From: Lysobacter avium
GTDB taxonomy: Bacteria; Pseudomonadota; Gammaproteobacteria; Xanthomonadales; Xanthomonadaceae
Assembly (NCBI RefSeq): GCF_015209745.1
Contig: NZ_CP063657.1
Location: 1,736,001-1,800,000 of the forward strand
Direction: 5' to 3'
Length of the DNA: 64,000 nucleotides
This document shows positions 29,151-39,032 of this stretch, piece by piece; within the stretch, counting starts at the first letter, position 1; every line of letters begins with the position of its first letter. The translations under genes were made by a program, and so were the position numbers. The notes below the pieces were generated by a model, which worked only from the letters and a program-made list of their open reading frames with translations, was not told the DNA's origin and ran no database searches.

Positions 29151-30505
29151 GCCGCTGCCCCCACTACCCGGCCGTCGCGCTGGTCATCGACCAGGAAACG
29201 CTTGTTCAAGATCGCGTACTCGAATTCGTTCCAGTAATGGCGCAGGAAGCCCTGCACCGGCCACGCCGCGGCCTCACCGAACGCGCAGATGGTGTGGCCT
29301 TCGATCTGGCCGGCCGATTCGCGCAGCACGTGCAGGTCCTCGACGGTCGCCCGCATGTCGACCACGCGGCTGATCATCCGGTACATCCAGCCGGTGCCTT
29401 CACGGCACGGGGTGCACTGGCCACAGCTTTCCTGATAGTAAAAACGGGAGATGCGCTGGCAGGCGCGGACCATGCAGGTGGTCTCGTCCATCACGATCAC
29501 CGCGCCGGAGCCCAGGCCGGAGCCGGCCTTCTGCAGCGCGTCGTAATCCATGGTCAGCCCCATCATGGTCTCGCCCGGCAACACCGGCATCGAGGAACCA
29601 CCGGGGATCACGCCCTTGATCCTGTTGCCGTTGCGCACGCCACCGGCGATTTCCAGCAGCTCGGCGAACGGCGTGCCCAGGCGGACCTCGTAATTGCCCG
29701 GCTTGTTGACGTGCCCGGACACCGAGAACGCTTTCGCGCCACCATTGTTGGGCTTGCCCAGGTTGAGGAACCAGTCAGCACCGTTGCGCACAATCGCCGG
29801 CACCGAGGCGTAGGTCTCGGTGTTGTTGATCGTGGTGGGCTTGCCGAACAGGCCGAAGTTGGCCGGGAACGGCGGCTTGTAGCGCGGCTGGCCCTTCTTG
29901 CCTTCCAGCGACTCCATCAGCGCGGTTTCCTCACCACAGATGTAGGCGCCCGCGCCCAGCGCGTTGTAGATGTCGACGTCGATGCCGGAGCCGAGGACGT
30001 TCCTGCCGACCAGGCCGTTGGCGTAGGCGTCCTTGAGCGCCTGCTCGATGCGCTCGAAAGGCTCGTGGTGGAACTCGCCGCGCATGTAGTTGTAGGCCAC
30101 GGTGGAGCCGGTCGCGTAGCACGCGATCAGGATGCCCTCGAGCACCGCGTGCGGGTTGTAGCGCAGGATGTCGCGGTCCTTGCACGTACCCGGCTCGGAC
30201 TCGTCGGAGTTGCAGAGGATGTACTTCTGCACCCCGTCGTCCTTGGGCATGAAGCTCCACTTCAGGCCGGTCGGGAAGCCTGCGCCGCCGCGACCGCGCA
30301 AACCGGACTGCTTGACCATCTCGATGACGTCGGCGCGCGGAGTTTTCTCGGCGAGGATCCTGCGCCAGGCCTCATAGCCGCCGATCTCGACATAGTTGTC
30401 GTAGGACCAGGGCGTGTCGAAGTGCAACGTGGTGTAGACCACGTTGTGCTCCTGGGGAGCCGGGCCCACCGGGCCGGTGCTCTTGGAATAATCGTGGTGG
30501 GACAT
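29147..30505 (-). CDS. nuoF: NADH-quinone oxidoreductase subunit F
   Basis: 452 residues. Holds the NADH site, FMN and cluster N3. [20 protein letters not shown] (about 72-91) is the NADH/FMN glycine-rich loop, [18 protein letters not shown] is the FMN region, and [15 protein letters not shown] (about 362-376) with the later cysteine in HTICAFGEA binds the [4Fe-4S] cluster. Start chosen at MSHHDYSKS eight bases after the nuoE stop; the longer frame reads into nuoE. Confidence 0.98.
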   Translation of the reverse strand: MSHHDYSKSTGPVGPAPQEHNVVYTTLHFDTPWSYDNYVEIGGYEAWRRILAEKTPRADVIEMVKQSGLRGRGGAGFPTGLKWSFMPKDDGVQKYILCNSDESEPGTCKDRDILRYNPHAVLEGILIACYATGSTVAYNYMRGEFHHEPFERIEQALKDAYANGLVGRNVLGSGIDVDIYNALGAGAYICGEETALMESLEGKKGQPRYKPPFPANFGLFGKPTTINNTETYASVPAIVRNGADWFLNLGKPNNGGAKAFSVSGHVNKPGNYEVRLGTPFAELLEIAGGVRNGNRIKGVIPGGSSMPVLPGETMMGLTMDYDALQKAGSGLGSGAVIVMDETTCMVRACQRISRFYYQESCGQCTPCREGTGWMYRMISRVVDMRATVEDLHVLRESAGQIEGHTICAFGEAAAWPVQGFLRHYWNEFEYAILNKRFLVDDQRDGRVVGAAA

Positions 30506-30513
30506 GTTCTGCC

Positions 30514-31041
30514 TCACTCCAGACCAGCGAAGATCGCGTCGACGGCAGCGACGTCGAGCTTCTCGTGGTAATGACCGTTGACCAGCATCACCGGGGCACC
30601 GCAGCAGGCGGCGACACACTCTTCCTCGCGCTTGAGGAACACCCGGCCATCGGGGCTGGACTCGCCCAGCTTGCAGCCCAGCGTCTTCTCCGCATGGGCG
30701 ACCAGCTCTTCGGCGCCGTTGAGCCAGCAGCTGATGTTGGTGCAGAAAGCGACGTTGTTGCGACCGACCGGCTCGAGCACGAACATCGAATAGAAGGTCG
30801 CCACTTCATACGCCAGCACGGGCGGCAGCCCGAGGTAGCGGGCGACCGCGGCGATCAGCTCGTCGCTCAGCCAGCCACCGTTCTGCTCCTGGGTCGCGAA
30901 CAACGCCTGGATCACCGCCGAGCGCTTGCGGTCGGCCGGGAACTTGGCCACCCAGTGGTCAATGAACGCGCGCGTCGCATCGGACAGCGCGACCATCGGG
31001 TCGACGTTGCGGCACGCCTCGAAATTTCCAGTCGCTTTCAT
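30514..31041 (-). CDS. nuoE: NADH-quinone oxidoreductase subunit E
   Basis: 175 residues. Thioredoxin-like [2Fe-2S] protein with cluster N1a. The four ligands are in CTNISC and CVAACC, in the order expected for the family. The N-terminal helical part ([20 protein letters not shown]) is also typical. It is separated from nuoD by 27 bases. Confidence 0.97.
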   Translation of the reverse strand: MKATGNFEACRNVDPMVALSDATRAFIDHWVAKFPADRKRSAVIQALFATQEQNGGWLSDELIAAVARYLGLPPVLAYEVATFYSMFVLEPVGRNNVAFCTNISCWLNGAEELVAHAEKTLGCKLGESSPDGRVFLKREEECVAACCGAPVMLVNGHYHEKLDVAAVDAIFAGLE

Positions 31042-31068
31042 TCGTTCAGATCCTCAGCGATCGCCTTG

Positions 31069-32394
31069 TCAGCGATCCACCTCGCCAAAAACGAGGTCAT
31101 AGGTACCGATCATCGCCACCGCGTCGGCCAGCATGTGCCCGCGGATAACAGCGTCCATCGACGACAGGTGGGCAAAGCCGGGCGCGCGCAGCTTGACCCG
31201 GAACGGCTTGTTGGCGCCGTCCGAGACGAGGTAGCAGCCAAACTCGCCCTTGGGCGCCTCGACCGCGCAGTAGGTCTCGCCAGCCGGCACGCAGTAGCTC
31301 TCGGTGAAAAACTTGAAGTGATGGATCAACGCTTCCATCGACTCCTTCATCTCCTCGCGCGCCGGCGGCCGGACCTTGTAGTTGTCGACCATCACCGGAC
31401 CGGGATTGACCCGCAGCCAGGCGACGCACTGCTTGATGATCCGCGTGGACTGGCGCATCTCGGCGATGCGGACCAGGTAGCGGTCATAGCAGTCGCCCTG
31501 CGTGCCCAGCGGGATATCGAAGTCCATCTGCGCGTACTTCGCGTAGGGCTGCTTCTTGCGCAGGTCCCATTCGATGCCCGAACCACGCAACATCACGCCC
31601 GACATGCCCCAGGCCTTGGCCAGCTCCGGGCTCACCACGCCGATGCCGACGGTGCGCTGCTTCCAGATGCGGTTGTCGGTGAGCAGCGTTTCGTACTCGT
31701 CGACGCGGTGCGGGAAGTCGTCGCAGAAGGAGTCCAGGTAGTCGAGCATCGAGCCTTCGCGCCAGGCGTTGAAGCGCTTGAGCTTGCCGCCCTTGCGCCA
31801 CGGCGATTCCTTGTAACGCGGCATGACGTCGGGCAGGTCGCGGTAGACGCCGCCGGGACGGTAGTAGGTCGCGTGCATGCGCGCGCCCGACACCGCCTCG
31901 TACACGTCCATCAGCTCTTCGCGCTCGCGGAACGCGTACAGCATCACCGCCATCGCGCCCAGGTCGAGCGCGTTGGAGCCCAGCCACATCAGGTGGTTCA
32001 GCAGACGGGTGATCTCGTCGAACATCGTGCGGATGTACTGCGCACGCTCCGGCACCTCCAGACCCATCAGGTTCTCGATGGCGCGCACGTAGGCGTGCTC
32101 GTTGCACATCATCGAGACATAATCCAGGCGGTCCATGTAACCGATGGACTGGTTGAACGGCTTGGATTCGGCCAGCTTCTCGGTGCCGCGGTGCAGCAGG
32201 CCGACGTGGGGATCGACGCGCTGCACGACCTCGCCGTCCATCTCCATGATCAGGCGCAGCACGCCATGGGCGGCCGGATGCTGCGGGCCGAAGTTCATGG
32301 TGTAGTTGCGGATTTCCGCCGAACCGGTGACGCCGCCATGCGGGTTGTCGGTGGTTTCGTTGATCAACGGCATGGTGGTGGCAGGCGTGCTCAT
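31069..32394 (-). CDS. nuoD: NADH-quinone oxidoreductase subunit D
   Basis: 441 residues. The 49 kDa subunit that forms the quinone pocket beside cluster N2. [20 protein letters not shown] (about 34-53) has the conserved histidines of the pocket, followed by [15 protein letters not shown]. NuoC and NuoD are separate proteins here, unlike the fused NuoCD of E. coli. The ATG overlaps the nuoC stop by four bases. Confidence 0.98.
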   Translation of the reverse strand: MSTPATTMPLINETTDNPHGGVTGSAEIRNYTMNFGPQHPAAHGVLRLIMEMDGEVVQRVDPHVGLLHRGTEKLAESKPFNQSIGYMDRLDYVSMMCNEHAYVRAIENLMGLEVPERAQYIRTMFDEITRLLNHLMWLGSNALDLGAMAVMLYAFREREELMDVYEAVSGARMHATYYRPGGVYRDLPDVMPRYKESPWRKGGKLKRFNAWREGSMLDYLDSFCDDFPHRVDEYETLLTDNRIWKQRTVGIGVVSPELAKAWGMSGVMLRGSGIEWDLRKKQPYAKYAQMDFDIPLGTQGDCYDRYLVRIAEMRQSTRIIKQCVAWLRVNPGPVMVDNYKVRPPAREEMKESMEALIHHFKFFTESYCVPAGETYCAVEAPKGEFGCYLVSDGANKPFRVKLRAPGFAHLSSMDAVIRGHMLADAVAMIGTYDLVFGEVDR

Positions 32395-33119
32395 GGCTTC
32401 AACCCCAGACGCGTGGCCGTTTCATCGGCGGCGGTCAGGTAACGCGAGTCATCGCGGATCACGCGCGGGACCAGCACGCGCGGCTCGATGGAGACCGGCT
32501 CGTAGATCACGCGCTTGCGCTCGGCGTCGTATCGCACTTCGACGTTGCCGATCAACGGGAAATCCTTGCGGAACGGGTGGCCGATGAAACCGTAATCGGT
32601 GAGGATGCGGCGCAGGTCCGGGTGGCCCTCGAACACGATGCCGAACAGGTCGAACGCCTCGCGCTCGAACCAGTTGGCGCCCGCCCAAACGGAGGTGAGC
32701 GAGTCCACAATCGGCATCTCGTCATCGGCGGCGAACGTGCGCATGCGCAGGCGCTGGTTGTGCTGGAAAGACAGCAGGTGGGCCACGGCGGCAAACCGGC
32801 GCTTGGGCGCATCGGCGGCGCCGCTGGGCATCTGTCCCCAGACGAAGCGACCCGGGCCTTTTCCTTCCACGCCACGTGAGAAACCCTCGGAGGAAGGCTC
32901 CGTGTTCCACTCGTCGCTGCCCCAGGTCAGGTAGTCCACGCCGCTGACGTCGGTCAGTTGCTCGTAGCCGAACTCGTCGCGCAGGGCGCGTGCAGTGGCG
33001 AGCCACTGTGCGGGATCGACCTCGATACCGATCTCGCCGCGCGGCTCGGCGACAGTGACCGTGCAGTCGGCGAAACGCGCGCGCAGGCGATCGGCGTACG
33101 CGGTGATCGACTCACTCAT
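32391..33119 (-). CDS. nuoC: NADH-quinone oxidoreductase subunit C
   Basis: 242 residues. The 30 kDa subunit of the peripheral arm. [20 protein letters not shown] and [20 protein letters not shown] are the family signature. The ATG giving [12 protein letters not shown] is preferred because it overlaps nuoB by only eight bases; the longer in-frame start reaches far into nuoB. The C-terminal tail [20 protein letters not shown] is shorter than in many homologues. Confidence 0.96.
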   Translation of the reverse strand: MSESITAYADRLRARFADCTVTVAEPRGEIGIEVDPAQWLATARALRDEFGYEQLTDVSGVDYLTWGSDEWNTEPSSEGFSRGVEGKGPGRFVWGQMPSGAADAPKRRFAAVAHLLSFQHNQRLRMRTFAADDEMPIVDSLTSVWAGANWFEREAFDLFGIVFEGHPDLRRILTDYGFIGHPFRKDFPLIGNVEVRYDAERKRVIYEPVSIEPRVLVPRVIRDDSRYLTAADETATRLGLKP

Positions 33120-33690
33120 CCCGGACACCGGTCTTGTTGTCGCCAAAGTTCGTGCCGCGGCGGATCTTCTTCTGCAACTGCAGGATGCCGTACACCAGCG
33201 CCTCCGCCGTTGGCGGGCAGCCGGGCACGTAGATGTCAACCGGTACGATCCGGTCACAGCCGCGTACCACGGAATAGGAGTAATGGTAGTAGCCGCCGCC
33301 GTTGGCGCAGCTGCCCATCGAGATGACCCACTTGGGTTCGGGCATCTGGTCGTAGATCTTGCGCAGCGCGGGCGCCATCTTGTTGACCAGCGTACCGGCC
33401 ACGATCATCACGTCGGACTGGCGCGGCGAGGGGCGGAAAATGACGCCATAGCGGTCAAGGTCGAGCCGTGCCGCGCCGGCGTGCATCATCTCCACCGCGC
33501 AGCATGCCAGGCCGAACGACACCGGCCACATCGAACCGGTGCGTGCCCAGTTCCACAATGCATCGAGGCTGGTTGTGACAAAGCCCTGCTGCAGCAGGGG
33601 ATTGTCTTCGCCGGCGAGCAGGATGTCGTCCAGGCGCCCTTCGGGCACCGGGTTATGCATCAGGCCCGAGATGGTCTCACTCACTCCCAT
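33112..33690 (-). CDS. nuoB: NADH-quinone oxidoreductase subunit B
   Basis: 192 residues. Carries terminal cluster N2. The tandem cysteines are in [16 protein letters not shown] (about 60-75), with the other ligands in [15 protein letters not shown] and [12 protein letters not shown] start at [11 protein letters not shown], which overlaps nuoA by ten bases; the alternative upstream start would overlap it by 31. Confidence 0.98.
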   Translation of the reverse strand: MGVSETISGLMHNPVPEGRLDDILLAGEDNPLLQQGFVTTSLDALWNWARTGSMWPVSFGLACCAVEMMHAGAARLDLDRYGVIFRPSPRQSDVMIVAGTLVNKMAPALRKIYDQMPEPKWVISMGSCANGGGYYHYSYSVVRGCDRIVPVDIYVPGCPPTAEALVYGILQLQKKIRRGTNFGDNKTGVRDE

Positions 33691-34037
33691 TCCAGCGCTC
33701 CCTTCTTCCACACGTAGATGAAGCCGAGCAGCAACATGCTCACGAAGATTCCCATCTCCACCAGGCCAACCACGCCCAGATCACGGAATACCGTCGCCCA
33801 GGGCACCAGGAAGATGATTTCCAGATCGAAAATGATGAATTGGATGGCGACAAGGTAGTAGCGCACGTCGAACTGCATGCGCGCGTCTTCGAACGCTTCG
33901 AAGCCGCATTCGTACGGGGACATTTTCGCCAGGCTCGGGCGCTTGGGCCCAAGCAGATGTCCCACCACCAGAAGGGCGACGCCAATGCCGCTGGCGACGA
34001 TAAGAAACAACAAGGTCGGCAGATATTCGCCCAGCAC
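33681..34037 (-). CDS. nuoA: NADH-quinone oxidoreductase subunit A
   Basis: 118 residues, three membrane helices (ND3 type). The loop [20 protein letters not shown] holds the conserved cysteine of the active/deactive switch region. The start is GTG ([11 protein letters not shown]) with a purine-rich site GAGAACAGAA just upstream. It is the first gene of the 14-gene complex I operon, 102 bases after tRNA-Leu. Confidence 0.97.
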   Translation of the reverse strand: MLGEYLPTLLFLIVASGIGVALLVVGHLLGPKRPSLAKMSPYECGFEAFEDARMQFDVRYYLVAIQFIIFDLEIIFLVPWATVFRDLGVVGLVEMGIFVSMLLLGFIYVWKKGALEWE

Positions 34038-34056
34038 TTCTGTTCTCTCGGCTACA

Positions 34057-34072
34057 CCACGCTTGTGCGTGG
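34057..34072 (-). promoter_or_regulatory. Small hairpin just upstream of the nuoA ribosome site
   Basis: CCACGC, loop of four, GCGTGG: a six-base-pair stem that ends 19 bases before the nuoA GTG. It lies within the untranslated leader and leaves the ribosome site free. A role in mRNA stability or translation is possible but unproven. Confidence 0.4.
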
Positions 34073-34084
34073 CCTTGGCTCGGC

Positions 34085-34118
34085 GGCATCAATGCTGCCT
34101 GTGGCAGCAGCCGATGCC
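34085..34118 (-). promoter_or_regulatory. Two-part stem-loop between tRNA-Leu and nuoA
   Basis: Inner stem GCTGCC/GGCAGC with a three-base loop, and outer stem GGCATC/GATGCC, separated by a small internal loop. It lies 22 bases past the tRNA 3' end. No U tract follows, so it is more likely a processing or stability element than a terminator. Confidence 0.45.
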
Positions 34119-34139
34119 GTTGACGGTACAACTGTGGAG

Positions 34140-34224
34140 TGGTGCCCAAGGGGGGACTCGAACCCCCACGACCTAAGCCGCTACCACCTCAAGGTAGTGC
34201 GTCTACCAATTCCGCCACCTGGGC
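34140..34224 (-). tRNA. tRNA-Leu (GAG)
   Basis: 85 bases with encoded CCA. The acceptor stem GCCCAGG pairs with CTTGGGC (one G-U). The anticodon loop TTGAGGT gives anticodon GAG, closed by CTACC/GGTAG. The long variable arm (CGGCTTAGGTCG) marks it as class II. It lies downstream of secG, as leuU does in E. coli. Confidence 0.96.
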
Positions 34225-34266
34225 ACATGCTCCAGCTCAACGCCTCCTGCTCCGCTCCGCCCGCTA

Positions 34267-34308
34267 ACGGGTGGACCCGGCTTCCGGTCATGGCGACCGG
34301 ACACCCGT
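34267..34308 (-). other. Nested stem-loop between secG and tRNA-Leu
   Basis: Outer arms ACGGGTG and CACCCGT enclose inner arms TCCGGTC and GACCGGA with a five-base loop. The two stems abut on one side and are separated by nine bases on the other. There is no U tract, so a secG terminator is unlikely; an RNase III or RNase E processing site ahead of the tRNA is possible. Confidence 0.4.
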
Positions 34309-34350
34309 GCTTCCTTGCCGGATGTGACTGACTATCTTATCGCGACCGAC

Positions 34351-34779
34351 CTAGTTTTGGACCGGTTCGGGCGGTGCCGAATCCGTCGTCTCGGGAACGG
34401 CCGGGGCCGTGGGCACCTCAGGGGCAGCCACCGGGTCCTGCGCCTCAACAGGCACCTGAACGGGAACGGCGGGAGCGCTGGGCGCGGCATCAACCGGCAC
34501 CTGCGACATCACGCCCAAGCCCTGCCCTGCATTTACCGGACCAACGGCGACATCGGTCGCCTGCCATGCCATGAACATGGCAATCACGAAGAAGGAAATC
34601 GCGAGCCATTTGGTGGCTTTGGACAAAAAGCTGGAAGCGCCGCGTGCGCCGAACACTGTCGCGGAGGCGCCGCCGCCAAAGCCCGCGCCGGCTTGCGCGC
34701 CGGAACCGCGCTGCATCAGGATCAGCACGATCATGGAGGCGGCGATCAGCACATAGACGACGTTGAGGAACAACAGCAT
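34351..34779 (-). CDS. secG: Preprotein translocase subunit SecG
   Basis: 142 residues. Two membrane helices (LFLNVVYVLIAASMIVLILM and WLAISFFVIAMFMAWQA) around a glycine-rich cytosolic loop (SGAQAGAGFGGGASATVFGA), the SecG pattern; it binds SecYE and speeds protein export. The C-terminal 65 residues are proline- and alanine-rich (PVDAAPSAPAVPVQVPVEAQ), a tail not present in E. coli SecG and probably disordered. It sits between tpiA and tRNA-Leu. Confidence 0.95.
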   Translation of the reverse strand: MLLFLNVVYVLIAASMIVLILMQRGSGAQAGAGFGGGASATVFGARGASSFLSKATKWLAISFFVIAMFMAWQATDVAVGPVNAGQGLGVMSQVPVDAAPSAPAVPVQVPVEAQDPVAAPEVPTAPAVPETTDSAPPEPVQN

Positions 34780-34823
34780 CGGAAGACTCTTTGGTCAGTT
34801 GCCCGGGCCAGGCCCGGAGCAGG

Positions 34824-35576
34824 TCAGGATGCCAGCGCGGCTGCGATGGCGTTGAAGTCGGCGGCCACCAGCGACGCTCCGCCTACCAGGCCGCCGTCGA
34901 CATCCGCTTGTGAGAACAAGGCGGCGGCATTGTCGGCCTTTACGCTGCCGCCGTACAGGATCGGAAGCGAGCCAGCGATTCTATCATCCTGCGATGCGAC
35001 TCCGCTACGGATGAATGCGTGCACCGACTGCACCTGCTCGGGGCTGGCGGTCTTGCCGGTGCCGATCGCCCATACCGGCTCGTAGGCGACGATGGCCCCG
35101 TCCAGCGCCTTGGCGCCGTCGACCAGCAATGGCGCCAGTTGCTCCTGCAGGCGCGCCTCGGTCTGGCCGTCCTCGCGCTCCTGCAGGCTCTCGCCCACGC
35201 ACAGGATGGGAACGATGCCTGCCGCCTTGGCGGCGCGGAACTTGGCGGCGACCAGCTCGCTGGTCTCGTGATGGTACTGGCGGCGCTCGGAATGACCGAC
35301 GAGGCAATAGCCCGCGCCTACATCGGCCAGCATCTGCGCGGAGATCTCGCCGGTGTAGGCACCGCTGGCGTGCTCGCTGACGTCCTGGGCGCCGAATTCC
35401 AGCCCCTTGTCGGCGTACCGGGCAATCAACTCGGCCAGGTACACCGCCGGCGGAATGATGATGCGCTGGACGCCGGGGGCAGCTTCGGCGGCGGCGACCG
35501 CATCCAGCAGCTCGGCGGAGAATCGGCGATCCCCGTGCAACTTCCAGTTACCAGCGACAATCCTGCGACGTGCCAT
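34824..35576 (-). CDS. tpiA: Triose-phosphate isomerase
   Basis: 250 residues. Interconverts dihydroxyacetone phosphate and glyceraldehyde-3-phosphate. RRIVAGNWKLHG has the substrate lysine and asparagine, LVGHSERR the catalytic histidine, and VAYEPVWAIGTGKTAS the catalytic glutamate and flexible loop. The phosphate-binding end ILYGGSVKADNAA is intact. It is followed by secG after 44 bases and is probably in one transcript with it. Confidence 0.98.
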   Translation of the reverse strand: MARRRIVAGNWKLHGDRRFSAELLDAVAAAEAAPGVQRIIIPPAVYLAELIARYADKGLEFGAQDVSEHASGAYTGEISAQMLADVGAGYCLVGHSERRQYHHETSELVAAKFRAAKAAGIVPILCVGESLQEREDGQTEARLQEQLAPLLVDGAKALDGAIVAYEPVWAIGTGKTASPEQVQSVHAFIRSGVASQDDRIAGSLPILYGGSVKADNAAALFSQADVDGGLVGGASLVAADFNAIAAALAS

Positions 35577-35638
35577 GCCTACCCCCGCGTGTGAAAGCCG
35601 GGATTCTACCGCACGGCGCCCGGCGGGGTTCTGGACGG

Positions 35639-36586
35639 CTATTTGAGCTTGATCTCGCGCAGCCGCTCTTCCAGGTATCCCTGCGCGGTGATCGGCTCGG
35701 GGTACCGGCTCGGGTTGTCGGCGGTCACCGTGCCGGGCAGCACGTCGATCAGGAAGTCGGGATTGGGGTGCAGGAAGAACGGCGTGGAGTAACGCGGCTG
35801 GCGCGCCTTCTCGCCTTGGGGATTAACCACGCGGTGGGTCGTGGACGGATACACGTGGTTGGTCAGCCGCTGCAGCATGTCGCCGATATTGACCACGATC
35901 GTGTCGGCATCGGCAGTGAACGGCACCCACTCGCCCGAGCGCGAAAGCACCTCCAGGCCCTCTGCACTGGCGCCGACCAGCAGCGTGATCAGGTTGATGT
36001 CCTCGTGCGCGCCGGCGCGCTCGTTGGGCACTTCAAGGCTGGTGATGGGCGGATAGTGCAAGGGACGCAGGATCGAGTTGCCGCTGTCGATCTTGTCGTC
36101 GAACCAGTGCTCGTCCAGGCCGATGTGCAGTGCCAGCGCGCTGAGCACCTTGGCGCCGAGCCGGTCCAGCGACTGGTACAGGCCGTAGGCGACCTCGCGG
36201 AATTCCGGCAGTTCCCCGGGCCACACGTTGGGGGGCATGGAGTCTGCGTAGCGCGAGTCACGAGGGATCTCGCGGCCGACGTGCCAGAACTCCTTCAGAT
36301 CGAAGTGCTGCGCGCCCTTGGCGGTCTCGATGCCGAAAGGGGTGTAACCGCGGGCGCCCCCGCCACCGGCGACGTGGTACTTCCGCTTGACGTCCTCGGG
36401 CAGTGCGAACAGGCGCTGGAACACCTCGTAGCTGCGGTCGACCTGCGCCTGCCCGATGCCGTGGCCGCGCACGCCGGCGAAGCCCCACTCCCGGTACGCC
36501 GCGCCCAGTTCCTGGACAAAGGCGTCGCGTTGGGCGGGCTCGTCGAAGCGGCTGATATCGAAGATCGGGATACGGGTCGTGCTCAT
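35639..36586 (-). CDS. Isopenicillin N synthase-like 2-oxoglutarate/Fe(II) oxygenase
   Basis: 315 residues. N-terminal DIOX_N region (IPIFDISRFDEPAQRDAFVQ) and a C-terminal double-stranded beta-helix with the iron ligands in AGAHEDINLITLLVG (His and Asp) and STTHRVVNP (His), plus PRYSTPFFLHPNPD whose arginine and serine would bind the cosubstrate carboxylate (RxS). All three iron ligands are present, so it should be active. Substrate unknown: the family makes beta-lactam rings, ethylene and many hydroxylated products, and most bacterial members are uncharacterised. It sits between glmM and tpiA on the same strand. Confidence 0.88.
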   Translation of the reverse strand: MSTTRIPIFDISRFDEPAQRDAFVQELGAAYREWGFAGVRGHGIGQAQVDRSYEVFQRLFALPEDVKRKYHVAGGGGARGYTPFGIETAKGAQHFDLKEFWHVGREIPRDSRYADSMPPNVWPGELPEFREVAYGLYQSLDRLGAKVLSALALHIGLDEHWFDDKIDSGNSILRPLHYPPITSLEVPNERAGAHEDINLITLLVGASAEGLEVLSRSGEWVPFTADADTIVVNIGDMLQRLTNHVYPSTTHRVVNPQGEKARQPRYSTPFFLHPNPDFLIDVLPGTVTADNPSRYPEPITAQGYLEERLREIKLK

Positions 36587-36641
36587 GGCGTCTGCAACCT
36601 CATCAAAGTAGCGGTAGCCGGCTGGGGGCAGTGGCGGCGCG

Positions 36642-38000
36642 CTATTGCGCTGCTTCGCGCACCGCGCCTGCCAGGCGATCCAGGGTCGACTGCATCAGGC
36701 CGTCATCATCGGCCTCCACCGTGACGCGCACCACGGGCTCGGTACCTGACGGCCGCAGGAACGCACGGCCACGTCCGTGGACGGCCTGCTGGGCTTCGGC
36801 CAGGGCGGCCTGCACGGAGGGCATTTCGGCAGGCTTGACTCCGTCGCCGCAGCGCACGTTCACGGTTTTCTGCGGCACGCGTTCCAGGCCGGCCAGCGCC
36901 TCCTTCAGGCTGATGCCGCGGCGGCGCAGCACTTCCAGCACCTGCAGCGCACTGACGATGCCGTCGCCGGTACTGGTGCGGTCCACGCACAGCAGATGGC
37001 CGGACGCCTCGCCGCCCAGCACGCCGCCATGCTCGACCAGCTTCTGGTGCACGTGGCGGTCGCCGACCCTGGCGCGCAGGAACTCGATTCCTGCCTGCTC
37101 GAAAGCGCGCTCCAGGCCGTAGTTGGTCATCAGCGTGCCGACCACCGGGCCCTGCAGGCGCCCGCTCTCGCGCCAGTCGTTGGCGAGCACGTAGATCAGG
37201 TCGTCGCCGTCGTGGACGGTCCCGTCGGCGTCGACGAACATCACCCGGTCGCCGTCGCCGTCAAAGGCGATGCCCAGGTCGGCGCCGGTGCTGCGCACAC
37301 GCTCGGCCAATGCCTCCGGATGGGTCGTGCCCACGCCGTCGTTGATGTTGAGCCCGTTCGGATCCACCCCGATCGTGTCCAACTTGGCGCCCAGCTCGCG
37401 CAGCACCAGCGGGCCGAGCTGGTAGGTCGCGCCGTGCGCGCAGTCCAGCACGATGTGCATGCCGCCGAGGTCAAAGCCCTTGGGCACCGAGGTCTTGCAG
37501 GCCTCGACATAGCGGCCGATGGCGTCGCGGGTGCGCGCGGTCTTGCCCAGCTCGGCGGACGGCACGGTGCTGAAGGGTTCGTCCAGGGCGGCCTCGATCG
37601 CCAGCTCGGTGGCGTCGTCGAGCTTCTCGCCTTCGGCGGAGAAGAACTTGATGCCGTTGTCGTAGTGCGGATTGTGCGATGCGGAGATCACGATGCCGCC
37701 GTCGGCGCGCATGGACCGGGTCAGGTGGGCGACCGCCGGGGTCGGCATCGGACCCATCAGCTGCACGTCCACGCCTGCCGCGACCAGGCCGGCTTCCAGC
37801 GCGGCCTCGAACATGTAGTTGGAGATCCGGGTGTCCTTGCCGATGATCACGACAGGCTTGCGCCACGCCCGCCCGGATTCGACCGAGCGCTTGAGCGCGT
37901 AGCCGTAGGCATTGCCGAGGCGCAGCAGGAAGTCCGCGGAAATGGCGCCCTCGCCTACCCGCCCGCGGATGCCGTCGGTGCCGAAATAACGACGTCCCAT
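36642..38000 (-). CDS. glmM: Phosphoglucosamine mutase
   Basis: 452 residues. Converts glucosamine-6-phosphate to glucosamine-1-phosphate for peptidoglycan and lipopolysaccharide. [13 protein letters not shown] at the start, the phosphorylated serine in [18 protein letters not shown] (about 97-114), the metal loop [13 protein letters not shown] (about 245-257), the sugar-binding GEASGHLLC and the phosphate-binding [12 protein letters not shown] are all intact. The ATG overlaps the accD stop by one base. Confidence 0.98.
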   Translation of the reverse strand: MGRRYFGTDGIRGRVGEGAISADFLLRLGNAYGYALKRSVESGRAWRKPVVIIGKDTRISNYMFEAALEAGLVAAGVDVQLMGPMPTPAVAHLTRSMRADGGIVISASHNPHYDNGIKFFSAEGEKLDDATELAIEAALDEPFSTVPSAELGKTARTRDAIGRYVEACKTSVPKGFDLGGMHIVLDCAHGATYQLGPLVLRELGAKLDTIGVDPNGLNINDGVGTTHPEALAERVRSTGADLGIAFDGDGDRVMFVDADGTVHDGDDLIYVLANDWRESGRLQGPVVGTLMTNYGLERAFEQAGIEFLRARVGDRHVHQKLVEHGGVLGGEASGHLLCVDRTSTGDGIVSALQVLEVLRRRGISLKEALAGLERVPQKTVNVRCGDGVKPAEMPSVQAALAEAQQAVHGRGRAFLRPSGTEPVVRVTVEADDDGLMQSTLDRLAGAVREAAQ

Positions 38001-38890
38001 TACCCGTTCTCCCCGGCGTCGTCCGCTGGTTGCGGCTGGCGCATCATCATGGCGAGCAGGTCGGCCAGCCGGTCACGCATCTCGCGGCGATCGCAGATCT
38101 GGTCGATGGCGCCGTGCTCCAACAGGAACTCGCTGCGCTGGAAGCCTTCGGGCAGGGTCTCGCGCACCGTCTGCTCGATCACGCGCGGGCCGGCGAAGCC
38201 GATCAGCGCCTCGGGCTCGGCGATGTTGATGTCGCCCAGCATCGCCAGCGACGCGGACACCCCGCCGGTGGTCGGATGGGTCAGCACCGCGATGTAGGGC
38301 AGGCCCGCGGCGCGCAGGCGACCCAGCGCGGCGGAGGTCTTGGCCATCTGCATCAGCGAGAACAGGCTTTCCTGCATGCGCGCGCCGCCGGTGGCGGTGA
38401 AGCACACCATCGGGCAACCCGCCTCCAGCGCCGCTTCGGCGGCCAGGGCAAACCGCTCGCCGACCACCGAGCCCATCGATCCGCCCATGAACGCGAAGTC
38501 GAACGCGCACGCCACCAGCGGGCGCTGCTTCAGCTCGCCCTTCATTGCGATCAGCGCGTCGCGCTCGCCGGTGGCTTTCTGCGCGGCCTTGATCCGGTCC
38601 GAGTAGCGCTTCTGGTCACGGAACTTGAGCACGTCGGTGGGACCGAGCTCGGCGCCGATTTCCGTCGTGCTGCCATCGTCCAGCAAGGCGGTCAGGCGGG
38701 CCCGCGCGCGGATGGCGCGGTGGTGGCTGCACTTTGGGCAGACCTCGAGGTTTTCTTCGAGCTCGGGACGGTAGAGCACCGCGCCACAGCGGTCGCACTT
38801 TTCCCAGAGGCCTTCGGGCACACTTCGGCGCTTGGCGACAGGCGTCTCGGTCCGGATGCCGGAAGGCATGAGTTTCTTGAGCCAGGACAT
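38000..38890 (-). CDS. accD: Acetyl-CoA carboxylase carboxyltransferase subunit beta
   Basis: 296 residues. First step of fatty-acid synthesis together with AccA. The N-terminal four-cysteine zinc finger (CDRCGAVLY ... CPKC, residues about 33-55) precedes the crotonase-like core with [19 protein letters not shown] and [18 protein letters not shown] use the ATG giving [15 protein letters not shown]. It follows trpA by 142 bases and overlaps glmM by one base; in many relatives folC follows instead. Confidence 0.98.
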   Translation of the reverse strand: MSWLKKLMPSGIRTETPVAKRRSVPEGLWEKCDRCGAVLYRPELEENLEVCPKCSHHRAIRARARLTALLDDGSTTEIGAELGPTDVLKFRDQKRYSDRIKAAQKATGERDALIAMKGELKQRPLVACAFDFAFMGGSMGSVVGERFALAAEAALEAGCPMVCFTATGGARMQESLFSLMQMAKTSAALGRLRAAGLPYIAVLTHPTTGGVSASLAMLGDINIAEPEALIGFAGPRVIEQTVRETLPEGFQRSEFLLEHGAIDQICDRREMRDRLADLLAMMMRQPQPADDAGENG

Positions 38891-38987
38891 GCGTTGCGGA
38901 TTCCCTGTAATTGGTCCGGTGCAATGATCCGGAAGTGTCTGTGTCCGCCCGCGGCCATGCAATGGCGACGGGCGGTTGCCGGTAGCG

Positions 38988-39024
38988 CCGGCGAACGCGG
39001 CAGTTTACCGCAGGCGTTCGCCGG
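38988..39024 (-). terminator. Possible terminator hairpin after trpA
   Basis: Arms CCGGCGAACGC and GCGTTCGCCGG pair perfectly over 11 bases, with a 15-base loop that could extend the stem by GG/CC. It begins nine bases past the trpA stop. No U tract follows, so the strength as a terminator is doubtful. Confidence 0.45.
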
Positions 39025-39032
39025 TCCGTGCC

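Noticed and set aside
30565..32442. A 625-codon open frame opposite nuoE and nuoD
   Set aside because: Shadow of nuoD with the usual high-GC antisense composition and no ribosome site of note.
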